Positions 20,725 to 27,966 of a stretch of DNA of 36,537 nt are shown here, one piece after another. The notes beneath the pieces were generated by a model. It was not told the DNA's origin. It did no database searches and saw only the letters and a program-made list of their open reading frames with translations. Origin of the DNA: Candidatus Microbacterium stercoravium (GTDB lineage Bacteria > Actinomycetota > Actinomycetes > Actinomycetales > Microbacteriaceae); the NCBI GenBank assembly GCA_019117025.1, contig DXAM01000029.1:1-36537 (forward strand), written 5' to 3'. The stretch's first letter is position 1; the number at the start of each line of letters is the position of its first letter. A program made the position numbers and the translations under genes.

Positions 20725-20736
20725 GCGATGACCGCG

Positions 20737-21339
20737 TCATCGCCGGTCGGTGGGGTCGTCGCCGCGCGACAGATCGTCCCACGAATCGACGGCGTCGAGC
20801 GGGCCGGACGCGGCGGCGCGGCTCGTCGGGTCCGCCTTGTCATAGCGGTGTCCGGCGCGGCGCCACATCAGACCGGTCGAGACGGCGAACAGGCCGCCGA
20901 GCGCGACGAGGATGCCGAACGCCAGTGCGATGCTCGGCCAGGGAGTGAGGGCGACATCCGCGACGACCGAGGAGACCCCCTCGGCGCCCGCGATGCCGGT
21001 GTGCTCGGTGACCGCCGATTCGACGGCCGCCACGGGATCGCCGAATGCCGCGCCCGCGGTGAGCCAGACGAGCGAAGCGCCGAGGACGACGGCGATCGCC
21101 GCCAGCGCCATGCGCACGATCCGCCCCGCGAGAGCGAGCGCGAGCGAGAGCGCGAGCGCCGCGAGGGCGAGCGGCTGCAGGAGCGACAGCGCTTCGGCGC
21201 CCTTCGCCTCGATCAGCGTGCCCTGCACATCGGTCGTCGCCCAGGTCTGCGTCGATGAGATCAGCACGAGCGCACTGCCGAGCAGAATGACGACGACGCT
21301 CAGCACCCGGCCGCGTCGAGCGGCCCAGCTCTCGGTCAC
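20737..21339 (-). CDS. Trp biosynthesis-associated membrane protein
   Basis: This 200-residue protein of the Trp_oprn_chp family (M. tuberculosis Rv1610-like) has four predicted membrane segments: about residues 12-32 (VLSVVVILLGSALVLIS), 53-72, 75-100 and 130-155. An extracellular loop carries QTWATTDVQG, and the C-terminal tail is charged (DKADPTSRAA ... DDPTDRR). The function is unknown, though the family is consistently found between trpE and trpC. The GTG start is 10 bases after the hisI stop. The DNA for helices 2-3 is a run of GAGCGC-type repeats, which reflects the Ala-Leu-rich membrane sequence. Confidence 0.9.
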   Translation of the reverse strand: MTESWAARRGRVLSVVVILLGSALVLISSTQTWATTDVQGTLIEAKGAEALSLLQPLALAALALSLALALAGRIVRMALAAIAVVLGASLVWLTAGAAFGDPVAAVESAVTEHTGIAGAEGVSSVVADVALTPWPSIALAFGILVALGGLFAVSTGLMWRRAGHRYDKADPTSRAAASGPLDAVDSWDDLSRGDDPTDRR

Positions 21340-21349
21340 GAGGACACCG

Positions 21350-21709
21350 TCACTCGGCGACCGGGCCGAGGTCGCGATCCGCGCTGTCGAAGCACGTGCG
21401 CGTGCCGGTGTGGCAGGCCGCGCCGCTCTGCTCGACGGTCAGCAGCACGGTGTCGCCGTCGCAGTCGATCCGCGCGCCCGTGACGGTCTGGATGTTGCCG
21501 GACGTATCGCCCTTGCGCCAGTACTCGCCGCGGCTGCGCGACCAGTACGTGGCGCGTCCCTCGGTGAGAGTGCGGCGCAGCGCCTCCGCGTTCATCCACG
21601 CGAGCATGAGCACGTCGCGGCTCGCGTGATCCTGCACGACGACGGGAACGAGACCATGGTCGCCGAAGCGCACCCGCGAGATGCGCAGGCCGAGATCGAG
21701 ATCGTTCAT
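21350..21709 (-). CDS. hisI: Phosphoribosyl-AMP cyclohydrolase
   Basis: This 119-residue zinc enzyme opens the adenine ring of PR-AMP in step three of histidine synthesis. It is single-function, with no HisE fusion; HisE is encoded separately here. Conserved segments are [32 protein letters not shown], the metal-binding [10 protein letters not shown] and the zinc cysteines in [14 protein letters not shown]. The ATG overlaps the hisF stop by four bases (ATGA). The usual actinobacterial next gene in this region is trpE; here the Trp-associated membrane protein follows after ten bases. Confidence 0.97.
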   Translation of the reverse strand: MNDLDLGLRISRVRFGDHGLVPVVVQDHASRDVLMLAWMNAEALRRTLTEGRATYWSRSRGEYWRKGDTSGNIQTVTGARIDCDGDTVLLTVEQSGAACHTGTRTCFDSADRDLGPVAE

Positions 21710-22500
21710 CGGACGAGAACCCCTTCCTCCCGCATCGCGCGCTTCGCGTCGTCGATGCGGATCTGACCGGAGTGGAAGACCGTGGCGGCGAGAACGGCAT
21801 CGGCTCCCGCGCGCACGGCCGGCGCGAAATGCGAGACATCGCCCGCGCCGCCCGAGGCGATCACCGGCACCGTCGCGAGCTCGCGCACGAGGCCGATGAG
21901 CTCGAGGTCGAAGCCGTCCTTCGTGCCATCGGCATCGATCGAGTTCACGAGCAGTTCGCCGGCGCCGCGCTCGATCGCCTCGCGGGCCCACTCGAGCGCA
22001 TCGCGGTCGGTCTCGCGCCGCCCGCCGTGCGTGGTGACCACGAAGCCGCTCGGCGTGCGCGGCGATCGCTTGATGTCGAGCGACAGCACGAGGCACTGCG
22101 CGCCGTACCGGTCGGCGATCTCATCGAGCAGGCCGGGACGGGCGAGCGCGGCGGAGTTGACGCCGACCTTGTCGGCGCCCACCGCCTGCAGCCGGGAGAC
22201 GTCGTCGACCGAGCGCACTCCCCCGCCGACGGTGAGGGGGATGAAGACCTGCTCGGCGGTCTGCCGCACGACGTCGTACATCGTCTCGCGCTGCTCGACC
22301 GAGGCGCCCACATCGAGGAACGTCAGCTCATCGGCACCCTGCTCGTAATACTCGCGAGCGAGCTCGACGGGGTCGCCCATCTCGCGCAGGTTCTCGAAGT
22401 TCACGCCCTTGACGACGCGCCCGTTCGAGACGTCGAGGCACGGGATCACGCGGGTGGCCACGGCCGGATCCGGCGACAGGGCGTCATGCGTCATGCGCAT
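21706..22500 (-). CDS. hisF: Imidazole glycerol phosphate synthase cyclase subunit
   Basis: This protein of about 264 residues is the (beta/alpha)8 cyclase partner of His[20 protein letters not shown] carries the first catalytic Asp, and [20 protein letters not shown] carries the second. [16 protein letters not shown] and [13 protein letters not shown] bind the phosphates. hisH and hisA are not in the window. In-frame starts lie at 22515, 22500 and 22494. 22500 leaves a one-base gap after the hisG stop, whereas 22515 would overlap it by 14 bases. It is translationally coupled to hisG and hisI. Confidence 0.96.
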   Translation of the reverse strand: MRMTHDALSPDPAVATRVIPCLDVSNGRVVKGVNFENLREMGDPVELAREYYEQGADELTFLDVGASVEQRETMYDVVRQTAEQVFIPLTVGGGVRSVDDVSRLQAVGADKVGVNSAALARPGLLDEIADRYGAQCLVLSLDIKRSPRTPSGFVVTTHGGRRETDRDALEWAREAIERGAGELLVNSIDADGTKDGFDLELIGLVRELATVPVIASGGAGDVSHFAPAVRAGADAVLAATVFHSGQIRIDDAKRAMREEGVLVR

Positions 22501-22501
22501 C

Positions 22502-23344
22502 TCAGAGCCTGGCATTGTCGATCGCGGTCACGATCAGCGCACGCGCACCGACCGCATACAGGTCGTCCATGATCCGGTTGGCGTCGCTGCGCGGCACCAT
22601 GACGCGCACCGCGACCCACCCCGTGCGCTGGAGCGGCGACACGGTCGGCGACTGCATGCCCTGGGCGACGGCCGTGGCCTCGTGGACCTTCTCGGCGGGC
22701 AGGTCGTAGTCGAGCATGACGTGACGGCGCGCCACGAGCACGCCGCGCAGACGCCGCAGCAGTCGGTCGACGCCCACGGGTTCGCTCGGCCCTTGGATGA
22801 GCACCGCCTCCGACTCGAGCATGACGGGCCCGAAGATCTCGAGACCCGCCTGACGCAGCGTCGTTCCGGTTTCGACGACATCGGCGATCGCATCGGCCAC
22901 ACCCAGCTGCACGGCTGATTCGACCGCACCGTTGAGGGGCACGACCTCGACGGAGATGCCGCGGCTCGTGAGGAACGACTCGACGAGGCCCGAGTAGCTG
23001 GTCGCGATGCGCTTGCCGTCGAGCTGCTCGATCGACGAGAACCTGCCGGCCGGAGCGGCGAAGCGGAACGTCGATCGCGCGAAGCCGAGCGTTTCGATCT
23101 CGCGCGCGGCGGGCAGTCGCACGTCGCGCAGCAGGTCGCGGCCGGTGAGGCCGACGTCGAGCGCGCCGTGGGCGACGTAGGTCGCGATGTCGCGCGGACG
23201 GAGGTAGAAGAATTCGACGCCGTTGGCCTCATCGATGAGGTGGAGCGTCTTCGAGTCGCGTCGAGTGGCATAGCCGGCCTCCGCCAGCATCTGCACGGCG
23301 GTCTCGGACAGGGATCCCTTGTTCGGGATGGCGATGCGGAGCAC
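22502..23344 (-). CDS. hisG: ATP phosphoribosyltransferase, long form
   Basis: This 280-residue enzyme does the first, committed step of histidine synthesis, joining ATP to PRPP. The N-terminal catalytic part shows [44 protein letters not shown] and the PRPP loop in [20 protein letters not shown]. The C-terminal ACT-like domain (about residues 210-280, ending [20 protein letters not shown]) is the histidine-feedback domain of the long form, so no HisZ is needed. The frame opens far upstream. The GTG at 23344 is chosen from the family N-terminus. It starts 41 bases after hisE. Confidence 0.97.
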   Translation of the reverse strand: MLRIAIPNKGSLSETAVQMLAEAGYATRRDSKTLHLIDEANGVEFFYLRPRDIATYVAHGALDVGLTGRDLLRDVRLPAAREIETLGFARSTFRFAAPAGRFSSIEQLDGKRIATSYSGLVESFLTSRGISVEVVPLNGAVESAVQLGVADAIADVVETGTTLRQAGLEIFGPVMLESEAVLIQGPSEPVGVDRLLRRLRGVLVARRHVMLDYDLPAEKVHEATAVAQGMQSPTVSPLQRTGWVAVRVMVPRSDANRIMDDLYAVGARALIVTAIDNARL

Positions 23345-23385
23345 GGTGAGGTCTTTCTGATCGGGTCGGATGAGCGGGCGACGGA

Positions 23386-23649
23386 TCAGAGATGTCGGTA
23401 CACGTCTTCGAGCGTGAGCCCTTTGGCGATCATCATCACCTGCAGGTGGTACAGCAGCTGCGACATCTCTTCCGCCGTTTCGGCGTCGGACTCGTACTCC
23501 GCCGCCATCCACACCTCCGCAGCCTCTTCGACGATCTTCTTGCCGATGAAGTGCACACCGGCGTCGAGCTCGTCGACGGTTCCGGAGCCGGTGGGACGGG
23601 TGGCGGCCTTGTCGCTCAGCTCGGCGAACAGGTCCTCGAACGATTTCAC
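23386..23649 (-). CDS. hisE: Phosphoribosyl-ATP diphosphatase
   Basis: This 87-residue all-alpha MazG-like pyrophosphatase does the second step of histidine synthesis. The family core is complete: [17 protein letters not shown] followed by [23 protein letters not shown], with the acidic EExxE and ExxD-like metal ligands. The GTG start overlaps the rpe stop by four bases (GTGA). HisE is expressed just before HisG, and the separate HisI lies two genes further on. Confidence 0.95.
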   Translation of the reverse strand: MKSFEDLFAELSDKAATRPTGSGTVDELDAGVHFIGKKIVEEAAEVWMAAEYESDAETAEEMSQLLYHLQVMMIAKGLTLEDVYRHL

Positions 23650-24341
23650 GATTCCAGGCTAGCGGCTGGGTGCGCGTGCTGAGCCGCAAGCGCTCTCAGC
23701 TGGTCGATCCGCGCGTCGATGTCGTCGGCCCCGAACACTGCGGATCCGGCGACGAAGGTGTCCGCGCCGGCCTCGGCGGCTATGGCGATCGTGTCGACGG
23801 AGATGCCGCCGTCGACCTGCAGCCACGTGGCCGCGCCCCGCCGGGATGCCTCGCGTTTCAGCGCACGGAGCTTGGGCATCATGTCGTCGCGGAAGCTCTG
23901 TCCGCCGAATCCGGGCTCCACCGTCATCACGAGGATCTGATCGAACTCGCCCAGATCGTCGAAGATCTGCTCAACCGGGGTGTCGGGCTTGACCGCGACG
24001 CCCGCGCGGGCGCCGATCTGCCTCAGACGGCGTGCGAGCGCGACCGGCTCGCGCGCGGCCTCGAGGTGGAACGTCACCGATGCGGCGCCGAGCTCGGCGT
24101 ACCCCGGTGCCCAGCGGTCGGCATCGGAGATCATGAGATGCACATCGAGCGGCAGCGGGCTCGTCGCCTGCACCCGTTCGACCATCTGCGGGCCGAACGT
24201 GAGGTTGGGCACGAAGTGGTTGTCCATCACGTCGACGTGCACGAGGTCGGCGCCCGCGATGCGCTCGAGGTCGCGCTGCATGTTCACGAAATCGGCGGAC
24301 AGGATGCTCGGGTTGATGCGAGGGGCGTCGGGAAGCGTCAC
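23646..24341 (-). CDS. rpe: Ribulose-phosphate 3-epimerase
   Basis: This 231-residue TIM barrel interconverts ribulose-5-phosphate and xylulose-5-phosphate. Markers are [31 protein letters not shown] (metal His and catalytic Asp), [30 protein letters not shown], and the second catalytic Asp in [13 protein letters not shown]. The frame stays open upstream to 24944 by chance. The GTG at 24341 is chosen because the conserved sequence begins just after it and GATAAT lies six bases upstream. As the first gene of the his-trp series it would tie pentose phosphate supply to PRPP-consuming pathways. Confidence 0.96.
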   Translation of the reverse strand: MTLPDAPRINPSILSADFVNMQRDLERIAGADLVHVDVMDNHFVPNLTFGPQMVERVQATSPLPLDVHLMISDADRWAPGYAELGAASVTFHLEAAREPVALARRLRQIGARAGVAVKPDTPVEQIFDDLGEFDQILVMTVEPGFGGQSFRDDMMPKLRALKREASRRGAATWLQVDGGISVDTIAIAAEAGADTFVAGSAVFGADDIDARIDQLRALAAQHAHPAASLES

Positions 24342-24347
24342 ACGTCC

Positions 24348-24353
24348 ATTATC
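24348..24353 (-). promoter_or_regulatory. Putative -10 element of rpe and the his cluster (leaderless start)
   Basis: Minus-strand GATAAT, one mismatch from TATAAT, is followed by GGACGT (6 nt) and GTG. No Shine-Dalgarno is present. The gap to the divergent membrane-protein gene is only about 50 bases. Confidence 0.5.
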
Positions 24354-24390
24354 CCGGACCGCGCGATCAGGGGGCGCTATCCGACGAGGA

Positions 24391-25623
24391 GTGCGGTACG
24401 GCGCGACGTGCTCGAAGGCCGAGCCCGTCGCGCCGCACCGCGCTCCGGAACCCGCACATCGACCGGATGCCGCGCCCCGCACTCCCCCGCGGTCGGCGAA
24501 CACCGGCGCGCGGCATCGCCCGATGCCTCCCGCGCGTCCGGTCGGCGCCGTCCGCACCGCCCGCAGGTCCCGGAAGCCCGGCAGCGCGCGGCCGATCGTC
24601 TTCGCCGTCGCCGCGCTGGTCGTGCTCGGCGGCGTCGGCGTCGGCGTGATCTCATCGCTCGGCGATGAGCTCGCCCCCGAGGATCCGCAGGCGGCGCCCG
24701 AGCCGTCGGCGGAGCCGGTGGATCCGACGCAGAGCGCCGAGGAGACCGCGAACGCGTTCGTGGAGGCCCTCCGTTCGGCCGACGCCGACGCGCTTGCGGA
24801 GATGCTCGGAGGCGCAGCCGCACCCGACCCCGCGCTCTTCACCGATGACGTCCTCGCGAAGATGCTCGAGCGCCATCCGATGACGCGCGAATCCATCGCT
24901 GCCGTCGGCATCGCTGACGCCGCGGGCGGCCAGGTCGTCGACATCAGCTATCTGCTCGGAGACGCGGAGATCTCGTACACGATCGACGTCGATACGACGG
25001 CGCCGGATCCCACGGGCGCGATCGACATCGACCTGCCGAGCCTCACGTTCGACGGCGGATACGGCGACCTCGACGTGAGCGTCAACGGCGTCGCGGTGAC
25101 GACCGGATCGGGCGACATGTACCCCGTCCTACCCGGCGTCTATGACCTCGCGACCAGCGCCGATCACCTGCGTCTGGAGGGCGAGCCGATCGTCGCGACC
25201 TCGGGGTTCGCGTACGCGTACACGCACGAGCACGACCCGCTGCTCACCGGCGAAGGGCTGGCTGAGTTCCGGTCGCGCGTGCGCGCCTCCGCAGAGGAAT
25301 GCCTCGCATCGACGGCGTTGGACGCCTCGTGCGGGCTGTCGGTGACCGGTGGCCTGCAGGGCGGCTCCTCGCTCGTCGACGGCACGATCGAACGCACGAT
25401 CGACGACGATTCCTGGGCCGCGATCGACGCGCTCGAGCCGACGCCCAGCGCGGGCGACCCGCTGGTGATGCGAGACGGGTTCTTCTCTGCAGAGGTCGTC
25501 TTCATCGGAGATTGGACGGGCCCGTCAGGATCCGGCAGGGATCAGATCTACGGCGGCCCCTCGCTCGTCGGTCCGTCGGTCGACTTCGGCGATCCCGACC
25601 TGCCGGTCACCTGGGGCTACTGA
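24391..25623 (+). CDS. Unknown membrane-anchored extracytoplasmic protein
   Basis: With a GTG start at 24391 this is 410 residues. The N-terminal cytoplasmic region is rich in Pro, Arg and Ala (to about residue 66). One membrane segment, PIVFAVAALVVLGGVGVGVISSL, follows at about 69-90, then an acidic Pro linker (ELAPEDPQAAPEPSAEPVDP). The outer part begins SAEETANAFVEALRSADADALAEML, which looks like an NTF2-like fold. A segment VNGVAVTTGSGDMYPVLPGVYDLATS resembles the repeat domains of TcaA/YvbJ-type cell-wall proteins. A Cys pair lies in EECLASTALDASCG. The function is not known. An ATG at 24523 is an alternative start giving 366 residues. The stop overlaps the converging rsmB stop by seven bases. 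It interrupts an otherwise minus-strand region. Confidence 0.75.
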   Translation: MRYGATCSKAEPVAPHRAPEPAHRPDAAPRTPPRSANTGARHRPMPPARPVGAVRTARRSRKPGSARPIVFAVAALVVLGGVGVGVISSLGDELAPEDPQAAPEPSAEPVDPTQSAEETANAFVEALRSADADALAEMLGGAAAPDPALFTDDVLAKMLERHPMTRESIAAVGIADAAGGQVVDISYLLGDAEISYTIDVDTTAPDPTGAIDIDLPSLTFDGGYGDLDVSVNGVAVTTGSGDMYPVLPGVYDLATSADHLRLEGEPIVATSGFAYAYTHEHDPLLTGEGLAEFRSRVRASAEECLASTALDASCGLSVTGGLQGGSSLVDGTIERTIDDDSWAAIDALEPTPSAGDPLVMRDGFFSAEVVFIGDWTGPSGSGRDQIYGGPSLVGPSVDFGDPDLPVTWGY

Positions 25624-27017
25624 CGCGTGAGCAGTGCGAGGAACATCGCGTCGGTGCCGTGACGGTGCGGCCAGAGCTGGGCCACGGGCAGGCCGTCCTC
25701 TCGCGTCGCGAGATCGAGCGGTTCCCGCGAGACGGCCTGAAGCGCGGCGGCCGCGTCGAGCAGCGCCACGTCATCGCGCCGTTCGATCACCTCGCGCACG
25801 ACGCCCGTGGTCTCGGCCGCATGCGGCGAGCACGTGACGTAGGCGACGACGCCGCCGGGACGCAGCGCGTCGAGCGCGCCGTCGAGCAGCGCGCTCTGCA
25901 CCTCGACGAGCTCCGCGACGTCCTGAGGCGACTTGCGCCAACGCGCCTCGGGGCGACGGCGCAGAGCGCCGAGGCCCGTGCAGGGGGCGTCGACGAGAAT
26001 GCGGTCGTATGCGCCGCGGTTCTCGTCGGTGAGCTCCCGGCCATCGCGCTCATGCACCTCGACAGATGAGGGCACCGCCTCGAGCGCGTGGCGCACGAGT
26101 CCCGCGCGCGCCGGGATCACCTCGTTCGCCTCGAGGCTCGCGCCCGAGACGAGTGCCTCGGCGGCAAGGACCGCGGTCTTGCCGCCCGGGCCGGCGCACA
26201 GATCGAGCCACCGCTCCCCCGCGACCGGATCGCGTCGGGCGAGGGCGAGCGCCACGAGCTGGGATCCCTCGTCCTGCACGCGCTGGGTGGCGCCCGAGGC
26301 GCGGATCACCGACTCGGGGTCGCCCGACGGTGCGCGGAAGCCGATCGGCGAATATCGGGTGCGGGGACTGCGCGGCTGCGCGAGCCCCGTCAGAGCCGCC
26401 ATCGTGACCGACGGCGACGCGTTGTCGGCGGCGAGCAGGTCCTCGAGCTCATGCTCCCGTCCCTCCGCCCGCAGCGCGCGGCGCAGCGCGCGCACGATCC
26501 ACACGGGGTGCGAGGTCGCCGACCCGATCGCCTCGTCGGCGCTCCGCGCCGCCGCCTTCACCTGCGCGAGCCACCCGTCGAGATCATCGCGGGAGATGCG
26601 GCGCAGCACCGCATTGGCGAACCCTGCCGCGCTGCGACCCGACGACCGCCGCGCGAGCTCGACCGACTCGTTCACGGCCGCGTGGGGCGCCACCCGTGTC
26701 GCAAGCAGCTGGTGCGCACCGAGGCGGAGCGCATCGAGCGCGCCGTGGTCGATCTCGTCGACCTCTCGGCCGGCGGCGATGCGGATGATGGCGTCGTACA
26801 GCCCCCGCCAGCGCAGCGTTCCGTAGGTCAGCTCGGTCGCGAGGGCCGCGTCAGCCGGCGCCAGTCCGGCGCGATCGATCTCGGTCGGCAGCAGCAGGTT
26901 GGCGTAGGCGTCGTCGGCGTCGACCGCGTGCATCACGGCGAAGGCGACCTCGCGCGACCGCTGCACCTCGACGGCGCGGTGCTCTTGGGGGCGCCGCGGC
27001 GCGTCGCGGCGGCTCAT
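25617..27017 (-). CDS. rsmB: 16S rRNA (cytosine-967-C5)-methyltransferase, RsmB family
   Basis: This 466-residue protein has an N-terminal NusB-like RNA-binding domain (about residues 18-155, with LATELTYGTLRWRGLYD, LGAHQLLATRVAPHAAVNESVELA and GFANAVLRRI). A Rossmann methyltransferase domain follows: SAM loop WLDLCAGPGGKTAVLAAEA, the catalytic region VDAPCTGLGALRRRPEARW, and YVTCSPHAAET with the nucleophilic Cys. The active-site cysteines of motifs IV and VI are both present. It should methylate C967 of 16S rRNA. The ATG overlaps the fmt stop by four bases (ATGA), an fmt-rsmB pairing common in bacteria. Confidence 0.93.
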   Translation of the reverse strand: MSRRDAPRRPQEHRAVEVQRSREVAFAVMHAVDADDAYANLLLPTEIDRAGLAPADAALATELTYGTLRWRGLYDAIIRIAAGREVDEIDHGALDALRLGAHQLLATRVAPHAAVNESVELARRSSGRSAAGFANAVLRRISRDDLDGWLAQVKAAARSADEAIGSATSHPVWIVRALRRALRAEGREHELEDLLAADNASPSVTMAALTGLAQPRSPRTRYSPIGFRAPSGDPESVIRASGATQRVQDEGSQLVALALARRDPVAGERWLDLCAGPGGKTAVLAAEALVSGASLEANEVIPARAGLVRHALEAVPSSVEVHERDGRELTDENRGAYDRILVDAPCTGLGALRRRPEARWRKSPQDVAELVEVQSALLDGALDALRPGGVVAYVTCSPHAAETTGVVREVIERRDDVALLDAAAALQAVSREPLDLATREDGLPVAQLWPHRHGTDAMFLALLTRQ

Positions 27018-27946
27018 GACCCGAGCTCCACGTCGCCGCGCAGACCCCGATGCCAGGCATCGGCCGCCATGGCCGGTTTGCCGGCGGGCTGCACGCGCTC
27101 GACGAACAGAGGATCCGTCGCGGTGCCGACCAGCACTCCTCCGGCGACCGCCGAGACCGCGCCCGGGGCGAGGTCGCCCTCGCCGCGCGCGGCCGCATGG
27201 ATCTTGAACCGCTCTCCGGCCAGCGTGGTGTGCGCGCCGGGCTCGGGAGTCACGCCGCGGAAGCGCGCGAGCACCGCGTCAGCGGGCAGCGTGAGATCGA
27301 GCAGCCCGTCGGCCAGCGCGAGCTTCGGGGCGACGGACGGCTCGCCGGCCTGCGGACGGGCGATGGCCGTGCCGTCGGCGATGCGCTCGACGACGTCGGC
27401 GAGCAGACCCGCGCCCGATTCGGCGAGTACCGCGAGCACATCGCCCGCCGTCTCGTCGGACCCCGGGCGGTAGGTGAGCTGATCGAAGACGTCGCCCGCG
27501 TCGAGCGCCGGCACGAGCTGGAACACGGCCGCGCCGGTGACCTCGTCGCCCGCGATGAGCGCGCGCTGCACCGGCGCGGCTCCGCGCCACTTCGGCAGCA
27601 GCGAGAAGTGCAGGTTGATCCAGCCGTGTGCGGGCGCCGAGAGCAGCGGCTCCCGCACGAGCCCGCCGTAGGCGACGATGACGCCGAGATCCGGTTCGAG
27701 CGCGAGGATCTGCCCGGTCGCCTCGTCGTCGAGGCGAGCCGCCTTGATGATGGGGAGGCCGAGCGCGGCGGCCGCGCGCGCCACGGGCGACGGCGTGAGC
27801 ACGCGCTTGCGGCCGAGCGGCGCGTCGGGTCGCGTGATGACGCCGACGACGTCAGCCCCCGAAGCCACGAGGGCGTCGAGCGAGGGCACGGCGGCCTCGG
27901 GCGTGCCCGCGAAGACGATGCGGGGCGGTGTGGGTGCGTGCGACAT
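27014..27946 (-). CDS. fmt: Methionyl-tRNA formyltransferase
   Basis: This 310-residue enzyme formylates initiator Met-tRNA. The N-terminal formyltransferase fold starts RIVFAGTPEAAVPSLDAL. The catalytic segment INLHFSLLPKWRGAAPVQRALIAGD supplies the His and the SLLPxxRG loop, and FQLVPALDAGDVF supplies the Asp. A C-terminal OB-like tRNA-binding domain runs from about residue 205. An AGGA lies ten bases before the ATG. The gene starts 20 bases after priA and is translationally coupled to rsmB. Confidence 0.96.
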   Translation of the reverse strand: MSHAPTPPRIVFAGTPEAAVPSLDALVASGADVVGVITRPDAPLGRKRVLTPSPVARAAAALGLPIIKAARLDDEATGQILALEPDLGVIVAYGGLVREPLLSAPAHGWINLHFSLLPKWRGAAPVQRALIAGDEVTGAAVFQLVPALDAGDVFDQLTYRPGSDETAGDVLAVLAESGAGLLADVVERIADGTAIARPQAGEPSVAPKLALADGLLDLTLPADAVLARFRGVTPEPGAHTTLAGERFKIHAAARGEGDLAPGAVSAVAGGVLVGTATDPLFVERVQPAGKPAMAADAWHRGLRGDVELGS

Positions 27947-27966
27947 GGTGTCGGGGTCCTTCGTGA

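Noticed and set aside
20679..20736. Trp attenuator leader peptide before trpC
   Set aside because: No short frame with consecutive Trp codons and no competing hairpins are visible.
21129..21173. GAGCGC/GCGAGC simple-sequence run as a phase-variation repeat
   Set aside because: It is an imperfect repeat that simply encodes the Ala/Leu-rich membrane helices of the Trp-associated protein.
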